Below are positions 1 to 7,681 of a DNA stretch of 64,000 nt, piece after piece (the stretch's first letter is position 1; each line of letters starts with the position of its first letter). The notes beneath the pieces are model-generated. The model saw only the letters and a list, made by a program, of their open reading frames with translations. It did no database searches and was not told the DNA's origin. The DNA comes from Lachnospiraceae bacterium 28-4 (GTDB lineage Bacteria; Bacillota; Clostridia; Lachnospirales; Lachnospiraceae): NCBI GenBank assembly GCA_000403275.2, contig KE159599.1, forward strand, positions 977,548 through 1,041,547. Direction: 5' to 3'. Made by a program: the position numbers and the translations under genes.

Positions 1-74
1 GCTTCTTCAAAAATATATCTGTTCTTTCCTTTTACGCCTATTTCGGCATATTTTATCAAAAATGCTGTAAACAT
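1..74 (-). CDS. thiI: tRNA 4-thiouridine synthase ThiI, N-terminal fragment (cut by window edge)
   Basis: The minus strand opens with an ATG at 74-72 and reads MFTAFLIKYAEIGVKGKNRY before the edge. This matches the conserved ThiI start (K-Y-AEIGVKGKNR). ThiI adenylates U8 of tRNA and transfers sulfur to it, and in many bacteria also feeds thiamine thiazole synthesis. An AGAGG Shine-Dalgarno lies about 4 nt upstream. The sulfur donor would be the cysteine desulfurase encoded just upstream on the same strand, a common pairing in Clostridia. Only 24 codons are visible, so the identification rests on this signature and the neighbour. Confidence 0.8.
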   Translation of the reverse strand, partial: MFTAFLIKYAEIGVKGKNRYIFEE

Positions 75-81
75 TTTTCCT

Positions 82-165
82 CTCATTTCTGCGCAGCTTT
101 TGTCCTAACTTTGTTGAGACAGTGTACCGGCAAGTTTGTAGACGCCGCGCGGACACAAACTCGAG
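82..165 (-). repeat. Short start-codon-proximal repeat, copy A
   Basis: This roughly 84-bp sequence recurs at 47256-47337 (copy B) and, shortened, at 48741-48804 (copy C). On the minus strand each copy ends with GCGCAGAAATGAG, directly followed by the Shine-Dalgarno of a gene (thiI here). The first half of copies A and B carries a GCGCGGC- or GCGCGGCA-type block and a short hairpin around CAACAAAG. Copy A lies in the 358-bp gap between the desulfurase and thiI. Its function is unknown; it may be a 5'-UTR element. Confidence 0.5.
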
Positions 166-292
166 TCTTCTTTCCTTCTATCCAACAGGCAATTTTGCCG
201 CAGACAGTCCCGCCGCCGAAGGCGGAACTGCCCGTCGGCCTGATTTCGCAATCAACGCCGCGTAATTCGCTGCAGAACAAACCACCCATGAG

Positions 293-433
293 AAGAATGC
301 CCGTATCTTGGGCATTCTTCGGTGTGAAGAGCGGTTCGCGTCGCAAATTACGATGCGAACTTTAGAAGTTCTTGGCGAAGCACCCACTGGCGTGGGCTTA
401 AATTGCTAAAGCAATTCAAACTTCTCTTCACAC
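293..433 (-). other. Multi-hairpin intergenic region downstream of the cysteine desulfurase gene
   Basis: On the minus strand, GTGTGAAGAG (433-424, starting at the stop codon) pairs perfectly with CTCTTCACAC (331-322). Smaller hairpins are enclosed: GAATTGC/GCAATT, GCCCAC/GTGGG and GTTCGC/GCGAAC. A further 10-bp hairpin follows (AAGAATGCCC at 293-302 with GGGCATTCTT at 310-319). No U-run follows either stem, so a classical terminator is not obvious. The rest of the 75-432 gap holds only repeat copy A. It could be an RNA processing site, a structured leader of thiI or a REP-like remnant. Confidence 0.4.
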
Positions 434-1587
434 TAATGACGCGCATACTTACGCAGCATAGGTATTATATCATACATTGCCTGCAATGTATAATCTATTT
501 CTTCCTCTGTCGTAAAAATGGAAAAACTGAAACGGATGGTAGATTCCAGCAGTTCTTTTTCCACGCCGATCGCTTTCAGCGTAGCCGAAGGCTGCGGTTT
601 GCGGGCGGAGCATGCGCTTCCTGCCGATACGTAAATGCCTCTGTCCTCCAGGGCATGGAGCAGCACTTCGCTGCGGACTCCCCGGACGGATACGCTGACT
701 ACATGAGGGGCTGACTCTCTCCCGGTATAACCGTTGATTTTCACATGGTCTATTTTTGTCACGCCATCCACAAACCTTTGTTTCAGTCTGTAAAGTCTGT
801 CTACATCCATATCCAAGTCCGCATATACCATCTCCGCGGCCTTCGCCATCCCGGCGATGCCCGGTACATTTTCCGTTCCTGAGCGCAGGTTGTTCTGCTG
901 CCCCCCGCCATATATGATCGGCTTGATCTTCACCTTTTCGTTAATGTATAAAAATCCCACTCCCTTTGGCCCATGAATCTTATGGGCGCTGACAGAAAGC
1001 AGGTCGATATTCATTTTTCTCGGGTATATTCTGAATTTTCCAAACCCCTGCACGGCGTCCACATGGAACAGCGTACGGGAATTCATTTTTTTGATCAGCG
1101 CCCCCGCCTCCGCTATCGGCTGCAGGGAACCTATTTCGTTATTGGTATGCATGATGGACACCAGTATGGTATCCTTACTCATGGCTCTCGACAAATCCTC
1201 CAGGCGAATGCGCCCTTTATCATCCACAGGCAGGTAGGTAACGTGGAATCCCTGTTCCTCCAAATATTTCATTGTCTGCATAACCGCCGGATGCTCGATC
1301 ATGGTAGTGATCAAATGCCTTCCCGCCCGATGATTAGCAAGCACGCAGCCGATCAGCGCAATATTATCCGCTTCGGTACCTCCTGATGTAAAAAGAATTT
1401 CCTTTTCGTTTACTTTTAACAGTTTTGCTATCGTTTCTTTGGCATAACGGGTATAATTTTCTGCCTGGACACCTTTCAAATGCAGACTGGACGGGTTACC
1501 GTAATCGTTGCACATAATATGCGTCATGAAAGCCGCCACGTCCTCAAAACACCGTGTAGTAGCTGAATTATCCAAATATACTTCCAT
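433..1587 (-). CDS. Cysteine desulfurase (NifS/IscS-type, PLP-dependent)
   Basis: The 384-aa protein starts MEVYLDNSATT, the hallmark of class V aminotransferase-fold cysteine desulfurases. This start at 1587 has AGGAG 7 nt upstream; an ORF 18 codons longer has no such site. Visible landmarks are TSGGTEADN (PLP phosphate contact), the PLP lysine in SAHKIHGPKG near residue 205, and the persulfide cysteine in GSACSARKPQPS near residue 327. It converts cysteine to alanine and passes sulfur on as a persulfide. Because thiI follows on the same strand, tRNA thiolation and thiamine synthesis are the likely destinations. It could also serve the sufCB-like pair at 33-35 kb, but that is inference. Confidence 0.92.
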   Translation of the reverse strand: MEVYLDNSATTRCFEDVAAFMTHIMCNDYGNPSSLHLKGVQAENYTRYAKETIAKLLKVNEKEILFTSGGTEADNIALIGCVLANHRAGRHLITTMIEHPAVMQTMKYLEEQGFHVTYLPVDDKGRIRLEDLSRAMSKDTILVSIMHTNNEIGSLQPIAEAGALIKKMNSRTLFHVDAVQGFGKFRIYPRKMNIDLLSVSAHKIHGPKGVGFLYINEKVKIKPIIYGGGQQNNLRSGTENVPGIAGMAKAAEMVYADLDMDVDRLYRLKQRFVDGVTKIDHVKINGYTGRESAPHVVSVSVRGVRSEVLLHALEDRGIYVSAGSACSARKPQPSATLKAIGVEKELLESTIRFSFSIFTTEEEIDYTLQAMYDIIPMLRKYARH

Positions 1588-1703
1588 ATTTTGTCTCCTA
1601 ATGTCATTTGCTAAGCATCTGTCTGTTTCTGTCAGCCACACGCTATATACTATTATACTATATGCCCTTTTGATTCAGTTGGTAACGCCCTGGCTCATCC
1701 TAT

Positions 1704-2444
1704 CTATGTTTCCAGTTGATACATAATCCATGCCAGAATGGTAAAACCCGCCGTTTCCGTCCGCAGGATGCGTTTTCCCATGGTAATCGGGCTAATTCCC
1801 GCCTCCCTTGCCGCCTCAATCTCGCTTTCTTCAAATCCGCCTTCCGGGCCGATAAAAACCGCAATGCTCTGCCCGGGCCTTAATCCGCTTATCATCTTCT
1901 TCGTTCTGTCCATTCCTTCCGCCATCTCATAGGGAATCAGGCGGATATCCATTTCCGATGCGTAGGCAATCGCTTCCTTCATCGACATTACCGCATTTAC
2001 GGCCGGAACCGTCTTTCTCCTGCTCTGTTTTGCCGCTGCTTCGGCAATTCCCTGCCAGCGTTCCCTTTTATGTTTCGCTTTTTTTTCATCCAGCTTTACC
2101 ACCGCCCGTTTGGCCGCTACGGGAATAATCTCGTAAACCCCCAGTTCTACCGCCTTTTGGACGATCAGCTCCATCTTATCCCCTTTGGGCAGCCCTTGGA
2201 AAAGATATATTTTGGAAGGCAGCTCCACATCCGCCTCTTTTATAAAGCGAATCCGGCAGAGAACTTCTTCTTCCCCCAGCTCCGCGATGCCGCAGCGGTA
2301 TTCCTTCTGATCCACGCCGTTGCTTATGGACAGTTCTTCTCCCACTTTCATCCGAAGCACGCTTTTGATATGCTTCACATCGCTCCCCGTTATCCTTACT
2401 TCATTTTCATGTATTTGTGAAGGTTCTACAAAAAAATGGTGCAT
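1704..2444 (-). CDS. rsmE: 16S rRNA (uracil(1498)-N(3))-methyltransferase RsmE
   Basis: The 246-aa length is typical for the family. An N-terminal PUA-like region begins MHHFFVEPSQI. The C-terminal SPOUT knot is marked by FIGPEGGFEESEIEAA (about residues 195-210) and MGKRILRTETAG near the end, which bind S-adenosylmethionine. RsmE methylates U1498 of 16S rRNA in the assembled small subunit. It follows prmA by about 35 bp on the same strand, the usual Clostridia order, so the two are probably co-transcribed with the desulfurase downstream. Confidence 0.95.
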   Translation of the reverse strand: MHHFFVEPSQIHENEVRITGSDVKHIKSVLRMKVGEELSISNGVDQKEYRCGIAELGEEEVLCRIRFIKEADVELPSKIYLFQGLPKGDKMELIVQKAVELGVYEIIPVAAKRAVVKLDEKKAKHKRERWQGIAEAAAKQSRRKTVPAVNAVMSMKEAIAYASEMDIRLIPYEMAEGMDRTKKMISGLRPGQSIAVFIGPEGGFEESEIEAAREAGISPITMGKRILRTETAGFTILAWIMYQLET

Positions 2445-2480
2445 ACCCTGCCTTCCTTTTCTCCATGCCTTCCGGCCATT

Positions 2481-3467
2481 TTATGCCTTTCGCGCCGTTA
2501 TGGAAACCCACTCTCCCTGATAAGTCGTTTCAATCACTTCCATCCCCGCTTTGCGAACCGCCTCCGCCACTACGCTTTCTTTCTCATCGATAATTCCCGA
2601 AGTAATATAAATTCCTCCCGGCTTCAGGCAATCGACGACTACCGGGGTAAGCGCCACCAGTACATCTGCCAGAATATTTGCTACAACAATGTCATAGCAT
2701 TCATAACCAATCTGATCCTGTACTTCTTTTTCCGTAATCAGATTCCCGGTCAGCACCCGGAATTGGTCGTCGGGAATATGATTCGCTTTTTTATTCTCCG
2801 CCACCGCCTCCACGGCACAGGGATCCAGATCAGTTCCTGCCGCCTCTTTCGCGCCGAACATCAGCGACAGGATGGATAAAATACCGCTTCCCGTTCCAAC
2901 ATCCAGAAGCTTTGTATCCTCCGTTATATGCTTCCTGAGTTGGCGGATGCAGAGCTGGGTCGTCTCATGCATGCCCGTACCGAATGCCGTTCCCGGATCG
3001 ATATGAAGGATCATCTTATCCCTGTCCTCTTCCTTCACTTCTTCCCAGGAAGGAATCACCAATATGTCGTCAATATAAAATTGGTGGAAATATTCCTTCC
3101 AGTTATTGATCCAGTCGATATCCTCCGTCTCGTCCACCGATACCGTACCCTCGCCGATATCCATAAACGCGCGCAGGTCTTCCAGTTCCTTTTCCACCTG
3201 CCGGAGAATCTCTTCCGCCGTAACGCTTTCCCCGTTCACCTCCAGCATTCCGCCGTCTTTTTCTTCCACAAAAAAGCTAAGATACGCAACGCCGTCGTCT
3301 TCCTCCGTTTCCGGCAGAATGTCTACAAACATCTGCTCCTTTTCCGCCGCCGTCAGCGGAACCTTATCCTCGATCTGCGCGCCTTCCAGCCCGATATCAT
3401 ACAATGTGCTGATAATAATATCCTCCGCTTCCGTCAGCGTTTTGATTTTAAATTTTACCCATTTCAT
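2481..3467 (-). CDS. prmA: Ribosomal protein L11 methyltransferase PrmA
   Basis: PrmA trimethylates ribosomal protein L11. The start MKWVKFKIKTLTEAED at 3467 was chosen because homologues begin with this W-x-E/K-like segment, an AGGAGG lies about 12 nt upstream, and the 68 extra codons of the longer ORF overlap folT and look non-coding. The resulting 328 aa fits the family. The methyltransferase core shows LLDVGTGSGILSI (motif I), TDLDPCAVEA (acidic motif) and VVANILADVL (motif IV) in order across residues 180-270. It sits 23 bp after folT and 36 bp before rsmE on the same strand. Confidence 0.95.
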   Translation of the reverse strand: MKWVKFKIKTLTEAEDIIISTLYDIGLEGAQIEDKVPLTAAEKEQMFVDILPETEEDDGVAYLSFFVEEKDGGMLEVNGESVTAEEILRQVEKELEDLRAFMDIGEGTVSVDETEDIDWINNWKEYFHQFYIDDILVIPSWEEVKEEDRDKMILHIDPGTAFGTGMHETTQLCIRQLRKHITEDTKLLDVGTGSGILSILSLMFGAKEAAGTDLDPCAVEAVAENKKANHIPDDQFRVLTGNLITEKEVQDQIGYECYDIVVANILADVLVALTPVVVDCLKPGGIYITSGIIDEKESVVAEAVRKAGMEVIETTYQGEWVSITARKA

Positions 3468-3490
3468 GAAAGATCCTATTCCTCCTAATC

Positions 3491-4081
3491 CTAGATTCCC
3501 GGCCGGCTCCCGCTCTTCTCCGGAAAACAGCCGACCCTGTACAGCAGTCTCTTTGCATATGTAAAGGAAACATACAAAATCGCGCTGTCGATCGGCAGCA
3601 TGATCGCGTTTTTCAATAGTCTTGCCGGAAGCAGTACAAAAAACCCTTTTCCGTATAACATCGATATCCAAAGCGTATTAAAAAGACAGTTTACAATAAT
3701 CTTCACAAGCAGCTCCGCCACCGCAATTCTTTTTATGCTTATCGGCTTCTTATAAAAAGCAGAACCATATATAATTCCCGCCAGCATGGCATTAAAAGTA
3801 AATCCGAAAAAGAAAGGACCCGTAGGCTTCAGCATATATTTCATAATATCCAGCGCGCCGCCAAACAGGCAGCCCGTTACCGGGCCGAACAAAAATTCCA
3901 CGATGCGGTTTGGTATGCCGGAAAAACCGATTCTGATATAAGGCCCGACCTCTATGGAAGTCGTCATGCTTAACCCAACCGCCAATGCGGCCATAAATCC
4001 GCACAATACCATGTTTTTTGTAACGAACAGCTCCTGAAAAGAACTTCCGTACATTTCCTTGCATTCTCTTATTTTTTTCAT
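3491..4081 (-). CDS. folT: Folate-family ECF transporter S component FolT
   Basis: A 196-aa hydrophobic protein with about six membrane segments. It starts after a short polar N-terminus, with the first helix near NMVLCGFMAALAVGLSM. The run IRIGFSGIPNRIVEFLFGPV (about residues 50-70) and the short loop after it are typical of folate-type S components. S components bind the vitamin and work with a shared EcfAA'T energy module encoded elsewhere. The assignment is strengthened by the tetrahydrofolate riboswitch directly upstream. The Shine-Dalgarno AAGGAGG is buried in a hairpin (see 4090-4128). Confidence 0.9.
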   Translation of the reverse strand: MKKIRECKEMYGSSFQELFVTKNMVLCGFMAALAVGLSMTTSIEVGPYIRIGFSGIPNRIVEFLFGPVTGCLFGGALDIMKYMLKPTGPFFFGFTFNAMLAGIIYGSAFYKKPISIKRIAVAELLVKIIVNCLFNTLWISMLYGKGFFVLLPARLLKNAIMLPIDSAILYVSFTYAKRLLYRVGCFPEKSGSRPGI

Positions 4082-4089
4082 GAAAAATA

Positions 4090-4128
4090 CCTCCTTTATA
4101 GCAGTTTTCCTGGACTACATAAAGGAGG
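4090..4128 (-). promoter_or_regulatory. Shine-Dalgarno-sequestering hairpin of folT (riboswitch expression platform)
   Basis: On the minus strand CCTCCTTTAT (4128-4119) pairs perfectly over 10 bp with ATAAAGGAGG (4099-4090), the folT ribosome binding site, 8 nt before the ATG. It lies 18 nt downstream of the riboswitch aptamer. Such an anti-SD helix is the expected output stage for translational control by a riboswitch. Which ligand state favours it cannot be read from sequence alone. Confidence 0.75.
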
Positions 4129-4146
4129 AACATGCGCTCCATATGC

Positions 4147-4248
4147 AGCAGCGGGATGCGAATTCCGTACCGCAAGCCTTACCGGCTTTTCGTCCGCATG
4201 ACAACTCCCCGTTCATGCGGCACTTAACGCACAGATTTCTACTCTGCT
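4147..4248 (-). ncRNA. Tetrahydrofolate (THF) riboswitch aptamer
   Basis: Read on the minus strand, the folT 5' leader contains the consensus blocks of the THF riboswitch in order: AGAGTAGA, GTGCGTTAAGTG, a GGGGAGTTGT block, ACGAAAAGCC, GCGGTACGG and GCATCCCGC. The outer P1 stem pairs AGCAG (4248-4244) with CTGCT (4151-4147). The aptamer binds reduced folates and controls folate transport or synthesis genes, which fits folT downstream. The match was made by eye against the known motif; a covariance-model score was not computed. Confidence 0.88.
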
Positions 4249-4279
4249 AATGAATATAGTTGTTTTTTAGAATACATAT

Positions 4280-4307
4280 GTTATAACACAGAATCCTGAT
4301 CTTGTAA
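4280..4307 (-). promoter_or_regulatory. Likely sigma-A promoter of the folT leader
   Basis: On the minus strand TTACAA (4307-4302) and TATAAC (4285-4280) are separated by 16 bp, and transcription would begin about 25 bp before the THF aptamer. No better pair is visible between repeat R1 and the riboswitch. Confidence 0.45.
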
Positions 4308-4322
4308 ATAGGCTCCATCCTT

Positions 4323-4699
4323 CCCACAGAAATCCATTTTTATAAATGCCATGGTGGAGGGGCAGCCAACGGGGGCGAAGGGAAATGCCGCGGCCGGGAA
4401 AGGAGCTGGCAGGGGGCCGGTTTTCTGCTGGGGCTTCCAATCAGATTTCACTAATGAAATGGATATATGGTATCCAACCGGACGAGCCGGAAGCAACGGC
4501 ATCCATGCCTATGCTTCCTAAAACCGCCCTCCCTGGCGGTTTTGCTCTGGTTATTGGCCATTTCATAAGTGAAATAACTGATTGTACGCAACAGCAGAAA
4601 ACCGGCCCCCTGCCAGCTCCTTTCCCGGCCGCGGCATTTCCCTTCGCCCCCGTTGGCTGCCCCTCCACCATGGCATTTATAAAAATGGATTTCTGTGGG
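4323..4699 (+). repeat. Palindromic structured repeat R1 (377 bp, 108-bp perfect arms)
   Basis: Positions 4323-4430 are the exact reverse complement of 4592-4699. The 161-bp core holds further hairpins: TTTCACTAATGAAA, CCGG-ACGA-GCCGG, GGAAGC with GCTTCC around GGCAT-CC-ATGCC, AAAACCGCC-CTCCCT-GGCGGTTTT, and ATTTCATAAGTGAAAT. R2 and R3 share the core and the outermost GAAATCNATTTTTATAA-type ends, but their arm interiors are different sequences. It fills the gap between the folT promoter and the GT-C gene, starting 18 bp past that gene's stop. No gene is present; ORFs in it are by-products of the palindrome. Confidence 0.85.
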
Positions 4700-4717
4700 T
4701 TCCTCCATTCCTCTTTC

Positions 4718-6877
4718 TCACTTCAGTTTCCATATGATCGAGTCTTCCGAATTCCGCTCATAGCGCCCCTGGATCACCATGTCCAGCACCGGGCAAAAGC
4801 CTGTCTGGCCATATACTTCTGTCTCGGGTTTGTAAATCAGCACCCTCGGCTTCTTTTCCTCCAGGTCTTCCAGCGTATCATATTCAAACCAGTCCATATA
4901 CCACGGAAGAATATAACAGTTCCGATTCGCAGGATATCGCTCTTTATACAGCAGGTAAATAGAGTCATGGACAAACGCATCCATAAAGATTTCCTCTCCC
5001 GGTTCCGTTATGGCAACGATCTGTTCATCGATTCCTGACACCGGCTCCCGGTCGTATACGATATGATCCACCACCATTTTCGCGTAAGGCGCGATGAGAT
5101 AGCATCCGATCAAGCAAAACAGCGCTGCTTTTCCTTCTCCCAGTTTCTTTTCCCCGAATCCCCTTCCCATACCTATCAATACAATTAATGCAAGCGCCGC
5201 ATTCCATAAAGCTGCCGAGTGAAAATCGGTTCCGCTCCTCGTCCCGTTTCCGCTCATGCACAAAAGAAGGGCAAGGCTGGCAACGGCTCCCTCCCTTTTT
5301 CCTATATCCTTCCACCACAGCAGCAATGCAGCCGCAGCCCCTACGGCCAGCAAAAGCTGTATGACCGATGTGCTGCTCCCCGTCGCGGTCAGCATGGCGT
5401 TAAAGTTATCCCCTATGGCAAGGAAAAAATTTTTTAATCCAAGGAAAAAGGGCTTCCATTTTATCCTGCCGAATTGTTCCTGATAATTGTTGTAAACCAT
5501 AGTATTGAACCGGTATGCCATCAGGTACAGCTTTCCGGCCGCATGGTTGGCCGCAAAATAGACAAAAGAGACCACAAATGGAAGGCAGACTGCTGATGCC
5601 AGAAAACCATATCGCACCAGCATATTTTTACCGTCTATACGCCCCTTTTCTTTCCATAAAAGCACTTCCTTGAAAAGTACGCCGATTACAACCGGCGCAA
5701 TGGCAAATACGCTGACAAAAGTGGAAGCAATGCTGGCAAAAATGCAAGCCGCCACAATCGCGCACCGTCCTTTCCCCAATTCCCCGTCCTTCCAATAACG
5801 GATATATTCCATCATCAACACAACGATACAAAACCCCTGGATATTGTCCCCAAGAATCTTTGACGCCTGAAAAAACATCGGCAGAATAATAACGATCCTG
5901 ACGACAGGCAGCAAAAACATTTTTACTTTCCCGAAGAAACCGCAATGCCTGTAATAAAGCCCGCCCCACAATATGGCGGAAAAAAGATAATACAGCAGAC
6001 GGAACTGCTGGATGCTTTTAGCGCCCAGCCAGGCAAAAAATGCACACAAATAATAGCCGAAAGGGGTATGCTGGGTATAATAATCCCGGTAAAGCACTCT
6101 TCCTTTCGCGATCAGTATCCCTCCCCGTATATTATCGCATTCATCGGTAAAGGTTCCCATGTTCTCTCTCGTAAAAACATATGTTAAAACCATGCAGACA
6201 AATGCTGCCAAAAAAGCGCCAAGCAACTTGCCCGCCCGTTCCCCATCCTGCTTTTTATACATGCAAAAAAGGGCATACAGCAAAACTCCGGCACCGGAAC
6301 CTACCGTCAAACAATAGAAAAATCCCCAAAAAGGATCCCTCTCTCCTCCGTAAACCCCGATGCATAAGTCTCCTTCCACCTCTTCTCCGTTTACGAACAA
6401 CTTTCCGTCCTCGTATTCATCCCCTTCCGAGGCGTAAAAACTTAACGCCGAGTTGCCCGTTGCATCTTTCGAGCGGATCGAGACCGTGTATAGATTGCCT
6501 TTCTTTACTTTAACCGGAGTCTTTACACTGCGAAAATAATTTTCTCCATCAAACACCTGACTGGCATTGTATTCCCAATCATATATTTTCTTTCCGCTTT
6601 CCTTTTCACGTATGCAAATCTCCCAGAAAGAATTATTATTTCTTCCATAAGTACCCGTTTTTACATCAATGCCCCAAAATAATCCATACGGCATACGGAT
6701 TTCCTGTTCGATCACCGTATGCCCATCCATGACCGCTATATTCTGCCCTTCCTGACCGTTCAGAACCGTTCGTTCTATATACGTCAGCCTGTTGCTAATA
6801 AGAAAAAATCCCCATACAAGCAGAAGAAAAAATGACATTCCAATTATTCCAAATAAAACCTTTTTTCTAGCATTCAT
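4718..6877 (-). CDS. Multi-membrane GT-C-type glycosyltransferase-like protein
   Basis: About 719 aa. The start at 6877 has GAGG 6 nt upstream; an ATG 21 nt earlier lacks spacing. A first membrane helix (VLFGIIGMSFFLLLVWGFF) is followed by a roughly 150-aa outside domain, then about eleven helices. After the second helix comes FTDECDNIRGGILIAKGR and YRDYYTQHTPFGYY, the acidic first-loop motif of the PMT/ArnT (GT39/GT83-like) superfamily, which uses polyprenyl-phosphate sugars outside the membrane. The upstream GT2 gene, overlapping by 11 bp, could make such a lipid-linked donor. Substrate unknown. Confidence 0.7.
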   Translation of the reverse strand: MNARKKVLFGIIGMSFFLLLVWGFFLISNRLTYIERTVLNGQEGQNIAVMDGHTVIEQEIRMPYGLFWGIDVKTGTYGRNNNSFWEICIREKESGKKIYDWEYNASQVFDGENYFRSVKTPVKVKKGNLYTVSIRSKDATGNSALSFYASEGDEYEDGKLFVNGEEVEGDLCIGVYGGERDPFWGFFYCLTVGSGAGVLLYALFCMYKKQDGERAGKLLGAFLAAFVCMVLTYVFTRENMGTFTDECDNIRGGILIAKGRVLYRDYYTQHTPFGYYLCAFFAWLGAKSIQQFRLLYYLFSAILWGGLYYRHCGFFGKVKMFLLPVVRIVIILPMFFQASKILGDNIQGFCIVVLMMEYIRYWKDGELGKGRCAIVAACIFASIASTFVSVFAIAPVVIGVLFKEVLLWKEKGRIDGKNMLVRYGFLASAVCLPFVVSFVYFAANHAAGKLYLMAYRFNTMVYNNYQEQFGRIKWKPFFLGLKNFFLAIGDNFNAMLTATGSSTSVIQLLLAVGAAAALLLWWKDIGKREGAVASLALLLCMSGNGTRSGTDFHSAALWNAALALIVLIGMGRGFGEKKLGEGKAALFCLIGCYLIAPYAKMVVDHIVYDREPVSGIDEQIVAITEPGEEIFMDAFVHDSIYLLYKERYPANRNCYILPWYMDWFEYDTLEDLEEKKPRVLIYKPETEVYGQTGFCPVLDMVIQGRYERNSEDSIIWKLK

Positions 6878-7646
6878 TGCATTCCTCGTCCTTTGCATTT
6901 CCTATCACTCTGTTGATCACAATAAAATCCCGGAAGGCTTTCGCCCCGATTCCGCATATTTTTTTCAAATTGATCGAATTCACGCCTCCCTGACGCGCCC
7001 GGAACGTAATCGGTATATATTTTGTTTTCATTTTTTTCTTTTCATAAATCACGGCAATCAGCACGTTGGGAAGGTTAAATTCCTTTGGAATATATTTCAT
7101 CTGCTTTTTCAAAGCCTTTGCATCCATCAGCCGAAATGGCGTATTGGCATCCGTCACTTTCACGCCAAAGCAAACGCGGATCGCCAATTTCAATACCTTC
7201 GTTACGAATATACGCGTCCATCCGTCCTGCCTTTTGCTTCTGTTTCCAATTACCATATCGTAATTCGCCCTCAGCTTCCAAAATCCCCTGAATTCTTCCG
7301 GCCTTGTCTGTCCATCAGAATCCGTTTGAAAAATATAGTCTGCCCCTTCTTTCAGAGCATACCGATACCCGTAAAGCAAAGTCGCCCCGTGGCCGGAATT
7401 GGGCTTCGTCACTGCCAGCAGTTTCGGTCTGCCCTCTTTCATTCCGTTTAAAATTTGAAATGTTTCATCCTTGCTTCCATCATCGATCACCAGAAGTCTC
7501 GATCCTTCGCCAATATCTTCTTTTTCCAGAATCCGGTACCATTCATCCACCACGGTATATATATTTTCCGCCTCATTATACGCAGGAATCACCATATAAA
7601 CCTTATCCGTTTGTTTACCATCTTTTTTCTTCACTCGTTCGCCCAC
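6867..7646 (-). CDS. Glycosyltransferase family 2, polyprenyl-phosphate sugar synthase-like
   Basis: 259 aa with a GTG start and a GGAAAGAAG ribosome site. The GT-A fold is marked by YMVIPAYNEAENI (residues 17-29), LLVIDDGSKDE near 50 and the DXD-like metal motif FQTDSDGQTRPEEF near 106. There is no C-terminal membrane pair, so it resembles soluble DPM1-type enzymes that load a sugar from a nucleotide donor onto a polyprenyl phosphate. It lies between two multi-membrane proteins on the same strand, suggesting a three-gene surface glycosylation cassette. The acceptor and sugar cannot be named. Confidence 0.8.
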   Translation of the reverse strand: MGERVKKKDGKQTDKVYMVIPAYNEAENIYTVVDEWYRILEKEDIGEGSRLLVIDDGSKDETFQILNGMKEGRPKLLAVTKPNSGHGATLLYGYRYALKEGADYIFQTDSDGQTRPEEFRGFWKLRANYDMVIGNRSKRQDGWTRIFVTKVLKLAIRVCFGVKVTDANTPFRLMDAKALKKQMKYIPKEFNLPNVLIAVIYEKKKMKTKYIPITFRARQGGVNSINLKKICGIGAKAFRDFIVINRVIGNAKDEECNEC

Positions 7647-7681
7647 TTTTTTTCTTCTTTCCTTGTTATTTACATTCCGTA

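Noticed and set aside
83-346. 87-aa minus-strand frame in the desulfurase-thiI gap
   Set aside because: It lies over repeat copy A and the structured gap, lacks a ribosome site and has Cys/Arg-rich composition unlike neighbouring proteins.
4323-4699. R1 read as a simple bidirectional terminator
   Set aside because: The arms are over 100 bp with an ordered, conserved 160-bp core and copy-specific sequence, far beyond a terminator.
4346-5038. 230-aa plus-strand frame spanning R1 and the GT-C gene end
   Set aside because: It crosses the palindrome and then runs antisense to a clear gene. The same peptide (TGPLPAPFPAAAFPFAP) appears on both strands because of the arms.
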